Assembly: GCA_024364805.1 (NCBI GenBank)
Contig: CM044509.1
Coordinates: 71,588,202-71,608,421, forward strand
DNA: 20,220 nt
Direction: 5' to 3'
DNA from: Euprymna scolopes
Lineage: Eukaryota > Mollusca > Cephalopoda > Sepiida > Sepiolidae
Shown here: positions 9,343 through 18,316 of the stretch, piece by piece
Position numbering within the stretch: the stretch's first letter is position 1
Layout of the letters: each line of letters begins with the position of its first letter
Program-made: the position numbers and the translations under genes
Notes under the pieces: model-generated
Database searches by the model: none
What the model saw: the letters and a program-made list of their open reading frames with translations, nothing else
What the model was told of the DNA's origin: nothing

Positions 9343-9436
9343 ATATATATTATATATATTTAGGTTAGAAATAGAAATTATAAAACTAGTAAGAAAACCT
9401 TAATAAGATACGATAATGTATTATAGCCAAGAAAGG

Positions 9437-10838
9437 GTACAGAAAACCACTTTGATGCTACTATGGTATCTGCGGACTGCGAGATAACAGACTTAGTAAG
9501 TCTGTACATACTAAAAGAAATGGATAAAAAAATACTGTACTTAAATGGAGGGCTATGTAGAGGCGATGCATCATTTTTAGTTAATTCAAGCGATCGAACA
9601 ATAGAAAAATCTAAAATAAAACTATTCTTTAATGAACTTTAGTTAGAAATAACATTAGACTGCAATTATAAAGTAGTGAATTAACAATAATACATATGAG
9701 GGTATCACAAATCGAACTAAACACTATTCTATATAGACTATAAATCTAATCAATCTAAAAGTATGAAAAAAAAAACAAACAATTATTACCAGTATATCAA
9801 AATGAATATCTAGGATATCACAAAATGAGAATATATTCACAAAAATAAGGATTACTATAATGAAGAATTTATTCGACCAGGATATCAAGGAAAGATCAAA
9901 TACATAAAGGAGGCGGATAATGAAGATAGTAGAATAAACTACACAATATCATATAGCATGGCAATGAAGGGAAAAGAAATGTAACAAATAAAAATAGGTA
10001 TGAAAATAAAGATAAGAATACAAAGAATTAAAATAAAAATTATAAACAAGCATATAATAGTAATAATGCAGTTATGAAAAAGATAAAAGGCGCAAAAAGC
10101 AAGTTTGGTTTAACCCACCTATAAGTGAACATATACAAAATAATATTTCTAAAGAATTTTACAAAATAATTTATAAGAATTCCCCCCCCCAAACAATAGA
10201 TTAAGTAAAATAATTAATAAGAACACAAGTAAAATTCTATTCCCAACCGCTGCAAATTTAAGTAAAACTATAATTAGTTCAAATGATAAAATTAACAAAA
10301 TAACGAATAATAGTAGGATTAAATCGGGCGAATTAAATAATGAAAAACTGTAAATGTAGAATATCTAATGAATGGTCATTGGAAGGCAATTTCTGAAATT
10401 GTATACACATGTGAAGTTAAGGCGGATAATAGCAAAAAAAAAAAAAAAAAAAAAAAGATATACCTAGTCGGGATTGAATGTAATTTCAAGGACAGAAACC
10501 GAAACTATATTGCATCATTTAACATTTGACCAGACAAGGAAGCGAATTGTAATGAGTATAAGGATAGAAATAAGGATAGGACAAGAATAGATATTAAAAA
10601 TAAGAAGAGAAACTCGACTGCATTAGGGGATTGTGTTAAGGAAATACTTAAGAATAAAATAGAATTTGAATTAAAATGATCAATAGTAGATAAAACTAGA
10701 AAATATTAACCTATTAAATCAAAAACATGTAATATATGCTTACGTAAGTCATACCAAATAGTCAATTCTAAAGAAGAAAGTTTAAACAAAATGTTTGATA
10801 TTATACAAAGTTGTCTTCCCTATAATCACGCGTAAGAC
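9437..10838 (+). pseudogene. Decayed retroelement with RT and GIY-YIG-like tail (Penelope-like by domain content)
   Basis: The plus-strand translations show islands, in the right order, of an invertebrate RT family I recognise. FDATM is at 9451-9465. The palm-motif region around 9553-9567 is followed by ITLDCNYKVVN. FIRPGYQGKIKYI is near 9866. WFNPPISEHIQNNISKEF is at 10106-10159. A GIY-YIG-like stretch KIYLVGIECNFKDRN is near 10455. CNIC (10728-10739) is followed by LNK. In relatives the RT is followed by a linker (WFNPP), a GIY-YIG nuclease and a terminal Cys/His motif. This copy is very old and broken in many places. RT plus GIY-YIG points to Penelope-like elements, but I cannot place the clade. 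Confidence 0.68.
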
Positions 10839-11044
10839 CTGATTAAAATAATATGTATAATAAATAATAATAGTTAAGGAATATATTGTGAGTGAAATGC
10901 AGGTCTAGTAAGATAATTTTAAATTGACTACGAGGACTTTAGAATGGTGTAATAAATAAAATAGTAGGTTGTTAACAAACATTGAGAGAACAGATTATAA
11001 TAGATAGACTAAATCAGAATATAAGTATGAATTAAGTGAAAATA
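10839..11044. other. AT-rich spacer, probably 3' flank of the retroelement
   Basis: Nothing recognisable is seen. The composition resembles the decayed retroelement to its left, and no terminal repeat is visible. Confidence 0.45.
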
Positions 11045-11067
11045 GGTGTCTTATCTAGATTTAAATG

Positions 11068-11150
<83 letters not shown>

Positions 11151-11167
11151 AATCTAGATAACACGCC
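11045..11167. repeat. Inverted repeat with (TA)n core
   Basis: The left arm GGTGTCTTATCTAGATTTAA (from 11045) and the right arm (11146-11167, reverse reading GGCGTGTTATCTAGATTTAA) match at 19 of 22 positions over their full 22 bp. They flank about 77 bp of pure TA (11071-11147). The whole could extrude as a long hairpin. It may be a minimal MITE, or two copies of one end brought together around an expanded TA target. Confidence 0.85.
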
Positions 11168-11771
11168 TGCATGATTTTATCATAAAGAACAGTTGGATTC
11201 AATGTCGTAACTGATACTCAATACGTGAGTAGAGCTAGGCAGTGAGTTATGAAAAGTGTAAATTGTTTAAATACAGTACTTATCTGATAACTAAATGTTT
11301 TGGTTTAGATTGTAGCTGATGGGGCCCACGTCTTATTTCTTTGTAAAACTTTTGAAATCATTACGATATATTGAGTACAATATAATAATCAATTGGTTCT
11401 ATAATAAATACTGAATCTGCATTAATTAAAATATCATAAGTAAGCGTATTTTACAACCGGGTGGCGTACTAGTAAACATATAAATTTATACTTAAGTCAC
11501 CTGCATAGTACATAATGAAGGTTTTTCTTTATTGCATACATTTATTGATACTTAAAAAATTAACATAAATAAACCCTTAGAATAAAAAAAAATCTGCCAA
11601 CAATTACAGTTTATACATTATGGTGTGGGAGTATAGCTGATAAACTCCCCTCTTAGTATATTCTTTAACTAATTAAACATTTCCTATTTAGGTCACTTAA
11701 TTTTGTTTTAATTTTTGTACATCAACATTCATTAATGACAATTATAAGGCAGTCCGAAATAAATATAAACA
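11168..11771. other. Unassigned AT-rich stretch
   Basis: No open frame, repeat or terminus that I can support is present in this 600-bp stretch. Confidence 0.5.
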
Positions 11772-12308
11772 ATGCGGAATAAGGACCGTGCTATCGTTGG
11801 AATTTTCCAGGCAGTTACGTAAAAAGTTGAAAAAGATGCCGAAACGCTGAGCCAATGAAATCACAGTGGCCAACGTCGTTAAAAAACAACATTTATTTGC
11901 TCTTGTTGACTTATTAGAATAAAAAATTATGAATATTTATCTTGATTTGAAAAAAAAAATCATTAAAAGGCGAAAAATATTTTTGTTTACTATCCGTTGT
12001 TTGCTATTAACAAAAATCAATATTTATTTATGAAACTTACTTTACAATTACTTTTTCTGAATTTGAATTTTAATTTTCTTAAAGTTTCGTAAATATTGCC
12101 CAATAAGTAACAAAAAGAATATTTTTAATTTTTCAATTAACCTTTCATTAAATTATCTTCGTAATAACAGAAGTAATGCCTTTTTTTCATGAAAAATTTT
12201 TTCCAGCGTTTGCACGAAAAAAATCACGATACTTTCGTTTGACACCTTCAGATGTTTTACGTAAACTACCCGGAAAATTCCGATGATATCACGGTTCTTG
12301 TTCTGCAT
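11772..12308. mobile_element. Inverted-repeat MITE, unclassified
   Basis: The left arm starting ATGCGGAATAAGGACCGTG (11772) and the right arm (12251-12308, reversed: ATGCAGAACAAGAACCGTG) stay similar for about 55 bp. They share GGAATTTTCC and ACGTAAAA within the arms. Similarity fades inward (GAAAAAGATGCCGAAACG against GAAGGTGTCAAACGAAAG). The interior of about 420 bp is AT-rich and non-coding. No target duplication is evident, so I cannot name the superfamily. The termini are sharp at the outer ends, which supports a transposon over a chance palindrome. Confidence 0.65.
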
Positions 12309-12846
12309 AAGTACCAATAATTTCTACTTCATTCATCTATATTTTTAGTTTTGTTTTTCTCTTTATCTATAAAGTAATGATTAGTCATTATTGATAATTA
12401 AAAAAATATTTCGGTCACCTAACTTTTTTGCTTTAGTACATATTAAATTATTACATATTACATTTCTCCTTCACTTTATACAATTACTATTATTCATTAA
12501 TTAATTTTTATTATTAAAATTTAAAAAAAAAACATCTTATTTTTACCTCCGTACATATTACAGTTGCTTTCTTAATATTCGCGTGAATGCTTTTAAGCAA
12601 ACTGTAACTGCAGACATACGATATTCATGTTTTATCGGATTCAAAATGCTGCGAAATGCAAACTACATCACGCTGCTACTCTAGATTGAGTAGAATCAGA
12701 AATAAGGAGTGTGGCTTTGCGTATTGAAACAACAGTAAAAAATAATTAGGCTTAGGCCTTCCACTGCCCAACAGTGGAAGCCAAACGATTTCATTTTGGC
12801 TGAAAAAGGTAGACAGGTGGCACCACTAACAATTATTGGAAGTGAA
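12309..12846. other. Unassigned AT-rich stretch with one strong hairpin
   Basis: The stretch is non-coding. The only structure is a hairpin at 12758-12780: CTTCCACTG, loop CCCAA, CAGTGGAAG, a perfect 9-bp stem extendable by GG/CC across a bulge. It could be part of the Helitron that ends at 13376, whose 5' boundary is unknown. Confidence 0.5.
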
Positions 12847-13215
12847 TACGACCGCCAATGACTACAACCACCAAAGACCACGAACACTTGTGATCGCTAG
12901 CGGTTACGGCCGACATTGGTCAAGACCGACAATAGACGGCTGTCATATATCAGTCACGAGCGGGCATAAAAAGAGCCACCAGTATATATAATCTTCATGC
13001 ACAAATATATTTCGGCATTTCACTATTATACGATCGCCAATGTCTACAAACGCCAGAGACCACGGATACCCGTGATCGCCAGCGGTCACAGCCTACAGTG
13101 GTCAAGGTAGTCATATAGCAGTCACAGGCGGACATAAACAAAGCCAACAGTATATATAATCATGTGCGAATCTGTTTCGGCATTTCACTATTATACGACC
13201 GACAATGACTACGTG
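12847..13215. repeat. Tandem repeat, 182- and 165-bp units, 2.1 copies
   Basis: Copy 1 runs 12847-13028, copy 2 13029-13193, and a partial copy 13194-13215. Shared landmarks are TACGA.CGCCAATG.CTACAA, GAGACCACGRATACYCGTGATCGC-like sequence, the ...CCAACAGTATATATAATC block and TTTCGGCATTTCACTATTAT at the junction. The unit contains a TATAAA-like and a TATATATAA element. It probably forms the interior of the Helitron ending at 13376. Confidence 0.88.
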
Positions 13216-13372
13216 TAAGAATGACTTTCTTGCAAATTTTACATGACTAACATACGATATTGTGCCAGATAATCGTAGTTTAATTTGTTTGTGAGGGAGT
13301 GTTCTTTTCCCGAATCTGTTCATTCATGTTTATGTCAATTTTCTACCGGACAACGCCGGCACACAGGTCCTG

Positions 13373-13376
<4 letters not shown>
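13216..13376 (+). mobile_element. Helitron-like 3' terminus, plus strand
   Basis: The stretch closes with TTCTACCGGACAACGCCGGC, in which CCGG (13346-13349), loop ACAACG and CCGG (13356-13359) form the terminal hairpin. After 13 nt it ends CTAA (13373-13376), satisfying CTRR, and is followed by T of a TA tract. The hairpin-plus-CTRR layout matches Helitrons. The 5' end was not located but probably lies left of the tandem repeats at 12847. Confidence 0.6.

Positions 13377-13430
<54 letters not shown>
13377..13430. repeat. (TA)n microsatellite between two Helitron 3' ends
   Basis: A 54-bp pure TA run. Its left neighbour is a plus-strand CTAA terminus and its right neighbour a minus-strand CTAG terminus. 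Confidence 0.97.
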
Positions 13431-13431
<1 letters not shown>

Positions 13432-13770
13432 TAGCTGTACCTTGCCATGCGTTGCAGTGGCTCAATTTGGTGTAATGGAAAAATCTAATAAAAAGAGAAA
13501 ATGTATGTTTCTCATATTCTTAGTACAGCAATCCACTCCAAAAAGTGAAAAAGAAGGCGAAAATGAAAAAAATGGGTACTCTTGCAGAATTTGATCCGGA
13601 TCCTCAGGAGTTTCCGTCAATCACGATTTGGGCTCAACCAACAATCAGGGGATGAAGCCGAACGTAGCAAAAATGTTGAAACGCTAAATGTTGCTTTTTT
13701 TCTGTATACAAAAATGTGAGTTAGTAATTAATATTTGGGTGATGGGGAGGGGGTTACTATACACAGATTC
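13431..13770 (-). mobile_element. Helitron-like 3' terminus, minus strand
   Basis: On the minus strand the end reads GAGCCACTGCAACGCATGGC, a hairpin of GCCA/TGGC around TGCAACG, then AAGGTACAG, CTAG and T at 13430. This is a second Helitron family, distinct from the CCCGGGCAACG type. The body extends right. The first 340 bp are non-coding, and the 5' end is not identified. It may run into the repeat modules from 13771 on. Confidence 0.75.
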
Positions 13771-14842
13771 GAAAAACTTGTCCAAAAACAAATAGATGAA
13801 AGCAAAGGTAAGGTAAGTTACGTTTCTACCTAACTGGGTAATTGTTTAGTGTTTTTATGTAATGTAAAATGTTTAATCGGCTCGAAAAACAGAAATGGCC
13901 GCGGACTCTGTTGAATACGTTAAGTTTGGGAAAGTAAGTTGAAAACTAAAAACTATACAACACAGTGTCAGAAACCCACCGAATATATGTTACTATGACA
14001 TAGGCTGACATAATCGATGAGTTTCTGGCAGTATTTTGCATAGTTTTTTAGTTTTAACTCACTTTCTCAAACTTAACGTAATCAACAGTGTCTACCACCA
14101 CTTGTATGTTTCAAATACACCGATAAAGACTGTTTTTCGAGCCGGCTAAACGTTACATTAAATGAAAAATGTTTGTATTACTAAACACAAAGAAGTTGTC
14201 AAAAAATAAATATATAACAAATAAATGTTATCAAAGGCAAGAAAAGTAAATGTTCTACCTAACTGGATAAGATTTTAGTGTTTTATGTAATATATAATAT
14301 TTAATCGGTTCAAAAACATGCAGTGTTTATCGGTATATTTGAAAAATACAAATGGCGGTAGACTGTATCGAACACGTTAAGTTTGGGGAAATTTTGGGAA
14401 AATGAGTTAAAACTAAAAAACTATACAAAATACCGTTAGGAACTCACTCAATATATATTACCTTGACGTAGGGACCCTGTCGGTGGGGCATTAGAATACG
14501 CCGACTGCCCCCCTGCAGAGGGTAAAAGTCCCTCAATGGGGGTCCTGGATATGACCTTAAACTATATTCAATGGTGAGGCCTTAGCTTGTGGGCTTTGGG
14601 GAGTGTGGAGCCACCCTTTAATTACCATTGCTCCCAGGTCCACTCTGACCCGGAGTTGTAGTACCTGTTAGGGTCCCAACTATGGGTTAAATAGAAACCG
14701 ACGTGAAAACAACAAATATACTCTATTAAAAAAATTTTCTTCAAAATCTTTGGATTCGGCATTAAATAATCCGAAAAGGGTTGATATGCCGTAAAACAAA
14801 AACAACCAACCAACCGTGACGTAGGCTGACATATAATCGGTA
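13771..14842. repeat. Three-copy repeat module (direct, inverted, direct)
   Basis: Copy 1 (+) spans about 13771-14012. Copy 2 (-) spans about 13996-14172 and mirrors copy 1, giving a near-palindrome. Copy 3 (+) spans about 14186-14470 and resumes at 14817-14842 after a retroposon. Shared landmarks are CTACCTAACTGG, TTTAATCGGCTCGAAAAACA, ACGTTAAGTTTGGGAAA, AACTAAAAAACTATACAA and TAGGCTGACATAATCG. Copies 1 and 2 form an inverted repeat with an overlapping centre around 14000. It is non-coding. Confidence 0.85.
14471..14816 (+). mobile_element. SINE-like retroposon, 346 bp, with target-site duplication
   Basis: The insert starts GGGACCCTGTCGGTGGGGC and ends in a tail ACAACCAACCAACC. It is flanked by TGACGTA on both sides (14464-14470 and 14817-14823). 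Repeat copy 1 at 13995-14002 shows the unoccupied site, TGACATAGGCTGAC. I see no tRNA A/B box in the head, so it could be a SINE of another origin or a short 3' piece of a LINE with an (AACC)n tail. The GC-rich head of about 190 bp contrasts with its surroundings. Reading frames across it are incidental. Confidence 0.8.
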
Positions 14843-15050
14843 GTTTTAAACTTTTGCTCAATACAGGTGACGACACTTAAGAGTCTCTTTAAGTGATTAC
14901 CTGGTTTGAGGATATTTCTACAACTAAATGGCAAATCTGCCCCCAAAATCCGTCTCACGTTCGTATATAACAAAATATTTTATTGTAGATTTCGGTGTGC
15001 TAAAAACGAGTCTGCGAACTGCAAAACGTTTTCATGATATGAAAAAATTA

Positions 15051-15427
15051 CTTTTTCGAGAAGTGGGTGATCACTTTTCGATGTAAATTTAACTTAGAAT
15101 GAGCACCACTTTCTGGCCACCTGAAAGAGGCGCATTTTCTGTGTGTTTCTTGGCTTAAAAGTTTTTTGTTTGATTTCTTTTGCATAGTAATAACCCCTGA
15201 ACTCTGTGACTATTTTCTATTTCACAGACGTAGCCTTCGTTTACGCTACGTGCGAGCATAAACGAAGGCTGTTAAATATGCACTCGCGTACCAAACTGCC
15301 TTGTCAAAACACCTTTAAGCCAATAAACGCGAAAATAAATGCCCCCTTCCCCAGGTGGCCAGAAAGTGGTCGCTCATTTTAAGTTAAATTTATATGAAAA
15401 GGTGATCACCCAATTTTCGAAAAATAA
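15051..15427. repeat. Long inverted repeat with central hairpin
   Basis: Left arm landmarks are GGGTGATCACTTTTCGATGT, CACTTTCTGGCCACCTG and TTGGCTTAAAAG. The right arm mirrors all of them (CAGGTGGCCAGAAAGTGG, GGTGATCACCC, CTTTAAGCCAA). Arms are about 125 bp each. The 128-bp centre contains a hairpin: AGCCTTCGTTTACGCT (15232-15247) / AGCATAAACGAAGGCT (15255-15270), with a 7-nt loop and only one G-T pair. Confidence 0.9.
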
Positions 15428-15536
15428 CTCCTTGGGTGTTGAGTTCCATGGCGACCCGCAGAATTATTTAATGGTCGTTCCCTTAGTCCCCCTCAGTCAA
15501 GGCTAACGCATGCGCACATAACATTTTTTTATTTAT

Positions 15537-15862
15537 TTACTTACGTTGCCTTTCGCACTTTTCCAAACAATATTTATTTACGTTGGCTTAACTCTTTTCA
15601 TAATAATAAAAAAATGTAACTAAATCATTTATTGATAATTTGTAACTTGTACAAACATTTATTCATGCATTTATTTATGGCTTAACTCTTTTCATGAATA
15701 AAAAAATTTACTCTTTAAGAATAATAAAAGGAAAAAGTTACTAAACATTTATTAATAAATTCTCGCGTACTTACGTTGGCTTAACTCTTTTCATGAATTA
15801 TAAATATAAAAAAAACTAAACCGTTTATTGATAATTTCTCACTTACAAACATTTTTAATTTA
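15537..15862. repeat. Minisatellite, ~97-bp unit, about 3.3 copies
   Basis: The anchor GGCTTAACTCTTTTCAT recurs at 15584, 15679 and 15778 (spacing 95 and 99 bp), with a partial earlier copy near 15537. Each unit also has an ACTAAAYCATTTATTGATAA-like block. It lies inside the third inverted pair of the foldback element. Confidence 0.88.
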
Positions 15863-15943
15863 CATGAGCGGATAAGTCTGCTGATCGCCATGGAACTCAA
15901 CGTCCACCCAAAAACGTAGTTTGTTTTATACGAACGTGAGACG

Positions 15944-16525
15944 CACGGGCCTTAATGGAAAATTTTATCAAAATTCTAGGATGCCATTTTTTTTTTCAAT
16001 AACATAAGAAATTAAGAATTAGACAAATTTATTTTAGGTCGGCTTCGCCAGAAAAGTTTAAGTCAAAAAATGGATTATTGGAAATCGAAATGTCGTTAGG
16101 TGCCGTGAAAAAACTAAACAATTAAAACGTAATGTTTGATGGGTGGAAAGCCTTAAAATAAACAAATGAATTTAAAAATAAAAAATTAAGATAAACAAAT
16201 TAATTTGAATTTAAAAAAGTAGGGACTGTTTTTTTTTGTACTTTTATCTATTAAGTAGATAATGAAATGTTGTAATTCGAAAGTCGCCAACTCGTGGCGC
16301 AATAAGTGAAAGGCTCATTTCTACCGGAAATGAAATGGCGGACAGTCTCGCAGTTACGAAAAATATATTTATTTTATTTAATATTTTTATAATTCGCAAT
16401 GTTAAATTATTTTAATAACATAAAAACATTCCTTGACTTTACAGATAGATTTTCTGAAAATTGCAATTAAATTGGTAATGTAGAAATATGGTTTTATCGA
16501 TTTTGAACGAACCAAAAATTACATT
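15944..16525. other. Unassigned AT-rich stretch
   Basis: Nothing supportable is present: no open frame, no repeat, and no element terminus. Confidence 0.5.
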
Positions 16526-16547
16526 TATATATATATATATAAGTTAC

Positions 16548-16601
<54 letters not shown>
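16526..16601. repeat. (TA)n microsatellite, duplicated start
   Basis: A short TA run (16526-16541) is followed by a longer one (16551-16601). Both are introduced by the same TTACATTTATATAT phrase, suggesting duplication of the left boundary. Confidence 0.95.
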
Positions 16602-16604
<3 letters not shown>

Positions 16605-17094
16605 GAGGGGGAGAAAGAGAACAGTAAGTAGGTAGTAATAAATAGTATACAAATGTGTGAGCAGTAATAATAATAAATAGTGATATTTGATGATAAGTAG
16701 TAGAATGCTACATCTGGAAAACAACAATAAGTTTAAGGCTCCTAAAATTCATACTAGAATTGTCCGCAAGGACTCGCGGTGTAGTGGATAGAGTACTTGG
16801 TAAAAGTAACACTTCTGGATATTACGGACGACACTCAAAAATATAATTGCGGCTTATAGTCAATCATTGCTGACGGAACGAGAGCATGCAACCTCATTAT
16901 GTATTAAATAAATTGTTCCGTAAAAAATTCCGTGCATATTTTTTTAGTTCGACAGAAAGATTACCGAGTTCGACAAGATACACATGTAGTAGGTCGGAGG
17001 TTACGTCAACAGAGACGTTGGGAAAATAACTCTGTAGATGAGAACATTTCCGAGTCCGAATAATCGAAAATCCTCATCTCAAATGTTGAGAAAA
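16602..17094. other. Spacer with one tRNA A-box-like segment
   Basis: The stretch is non-coding. GGTGTAGTGGATAGAGTACT at 16779-16798 resembles the D-arm/A-box region of a tRNA or tRNA-derived SINE head. No B box follows at the expected distance, so only a possible SINE relic of about 16760-16925 can be suggested. Confidence 0.3.
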
Positions 17095-18195
17095 AGAATG
17101 CATTTATTTCACTATAAGAATACACAACATGCTGAATTTCGTTAATTTCATAACTTTTTCTAGATCGAAATATAATTTCGATTTTAAATATCGTTTGCTT
17201 GGTAAATTTCAAGTAAATGTTTAGCGATCGAATCATTATTTCCAAAATACTGTATTTTTTATTCAATTTTCACCCCAAACAAGGCACAGTGCCACTTTGA
17301 AGTAGAGGGATACTATCGAGGACATCAGTTGCAGGGGTATTATGAAGGGAGATGAGTAGCAAGATGTACTGTGAAATACGAAAATTTCACAAGTGTTTGA
17401 AGATCAAAAGCTGTTTATCTCAATTACAAAATATTCAATATCTGGAATTTTGTAAAGTTCACAAGATTTTCCAGGCGGAAAGCTGCTCATTTCAATAAAG
17501 GAATGTTTATTATTGCTAATTTCAAGCATTTCACAGATATTTTCTAATCTAACGAGCCTTTTTACAAAACAAAAATGTTACTTTTCTAACTTTCACACAG
17601 CTTACCAGTATTTCATGATTAAAAGATGCTTATCTGAATGACAGAATTTTAAATGTCATAAATTTTGCGTATTTTATATTTGTTTCAAGATCGAAGATGC
17701 GTATTTCAATAAAGAAATGTCACTATCGTGAATTTCATTAAATTCACGATCGTTTAAGGATAGATCGAAAGAGGATTATTCAATATTAATATTAAATATC
17801 GAGAATTTTGTAAATTTCACGAATGCTTCAAATGTAAAAGGTGTTTATTTAAAATAAGGGAATATTCTATATCCTTAATTTCGTCAATTTCACAATTGTT
17901 TCATGATCGAAAATTATTTTTCCAATAAAGGGAAATTCAAGAACGTGAATTTCGTACATTTCGTACATTTTACAGTTGTTCCGAGATCTAAATATGCATA
18001 GTTTATGAAAGAATATACAAGTATGGATCAATATTAAAAATTTGCGAATTTCATGAATTACACAAAGATTTTAAGTTCAAAATATGTTTATTCTAATATG
18101 GTAATATATTTCGTATATTGCGAAGGTGAATCAAGATAGAAAAAAGTTCTTTCAATAAGAAAATAAACAATAACGTGAATTTGACATATTTTTTT
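17095..18195. repeat. Degenerate tandem array, ~75-80 bp unit
   Basis: A loosely conserved unit containing GTGAATTTCGTNAATTTCAC, then TTGTTTCAAGATCGAAAATG, then TTATTTCAATAAAGGAATAT recurs roughly every 75-80 bp. Recognisable copies start near 17385, 17457, 17668, 17740, 17811, 17885 and 17965. Divergence between units is high, so the array is old. A LINE-A tail interrupts it at 17265-17371. There is no coding frame worth keeping. Confidence 0.75.
17265..17371 (-). mobile_element. LINE-A 3' end, severely 5'-truncated
   Basis: The plus-strand stretch TTTTCACCCCAAACAAGGCA and about 85 further bases match 1803-1905 of LINE-A, including GCCACTTTG, GGTACTAT-like and TAGCAAGATG blocks. The A-rich tail is on the left (plus-strand T-rich), so the orientation is minus. 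Only about 107 bp of 3' UTR inserted, into the middle of the tandem array. Confidence 0.85.
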
Positions 18196-18316
18196 ACAAG
18201 GTAGTCACCACTTATGAAGGCCCGGAAGCCACTCGGGGATAAGGGTTATTGCGTATGCAGTAATCAATGGGATAGTATCGTACTAATCTTAAGTATTGGG
18301 GATTTGATAAAGTGTT

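Larger units (their letters stand above)
14950..15943. mobile_element. Foldback-type element with nested inverted repeats
   Basis: The outer termini are CGTCTCACGTTCGTATATAA (from 14951) and its reverse at 15920-15943, about 23 of 24 bp matching. Inside are a long inverted repeat (15051-15175 / 15304-15427), a central 16-bp hairpin (15232-15270), a third inverted pair (15434-15453 / 15885-15909, GAGTTCCATGGCGA) and a minisatellite between that last pair. There are no coding frames. This modular palindromic build resembles foldback elements. The target duplication is not evident, so the superfamily is open. Confidence 0.75.

Noticed and set aside
10183-10192. C-run as a regulatory or quadruplex element
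   Set aside because: A single homopolymer inside a decayed retroelement does not meet a quadruplex pattern.
12758-12780. Perfect 9-bp hairpin as a transcription terminator or small RNA
   Set aside because: No gene precedes it and the surroundings are transposon-derived; hairpins are expected there.
12696-13323. Short minus-strand frames (63 and 70 residues)
   Set aside because: No recognisable domain; they fall in tandem repeat and hairpin DNA.
14622-14973. Two overlapping minus-strand frames of 84-97 residues
   Set aside because: They cross the retroposon boundary and flanking repeat, so they cannot be a conserved gene.
16762-16829. Possible tRNA gene with GTCCG/CGGAC ends
   Set aside because: The A-box-like segment sits about 9 nt too far from the 5' arm and no B box or T-arm is present; kept only as a weak SINE-relic note.
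17095-18195. CRISPR-like array
   Set aside because: Units are diverged along their whole length with no conserved-repeat/unique-spacer alternation, and the context is eukaryotic.
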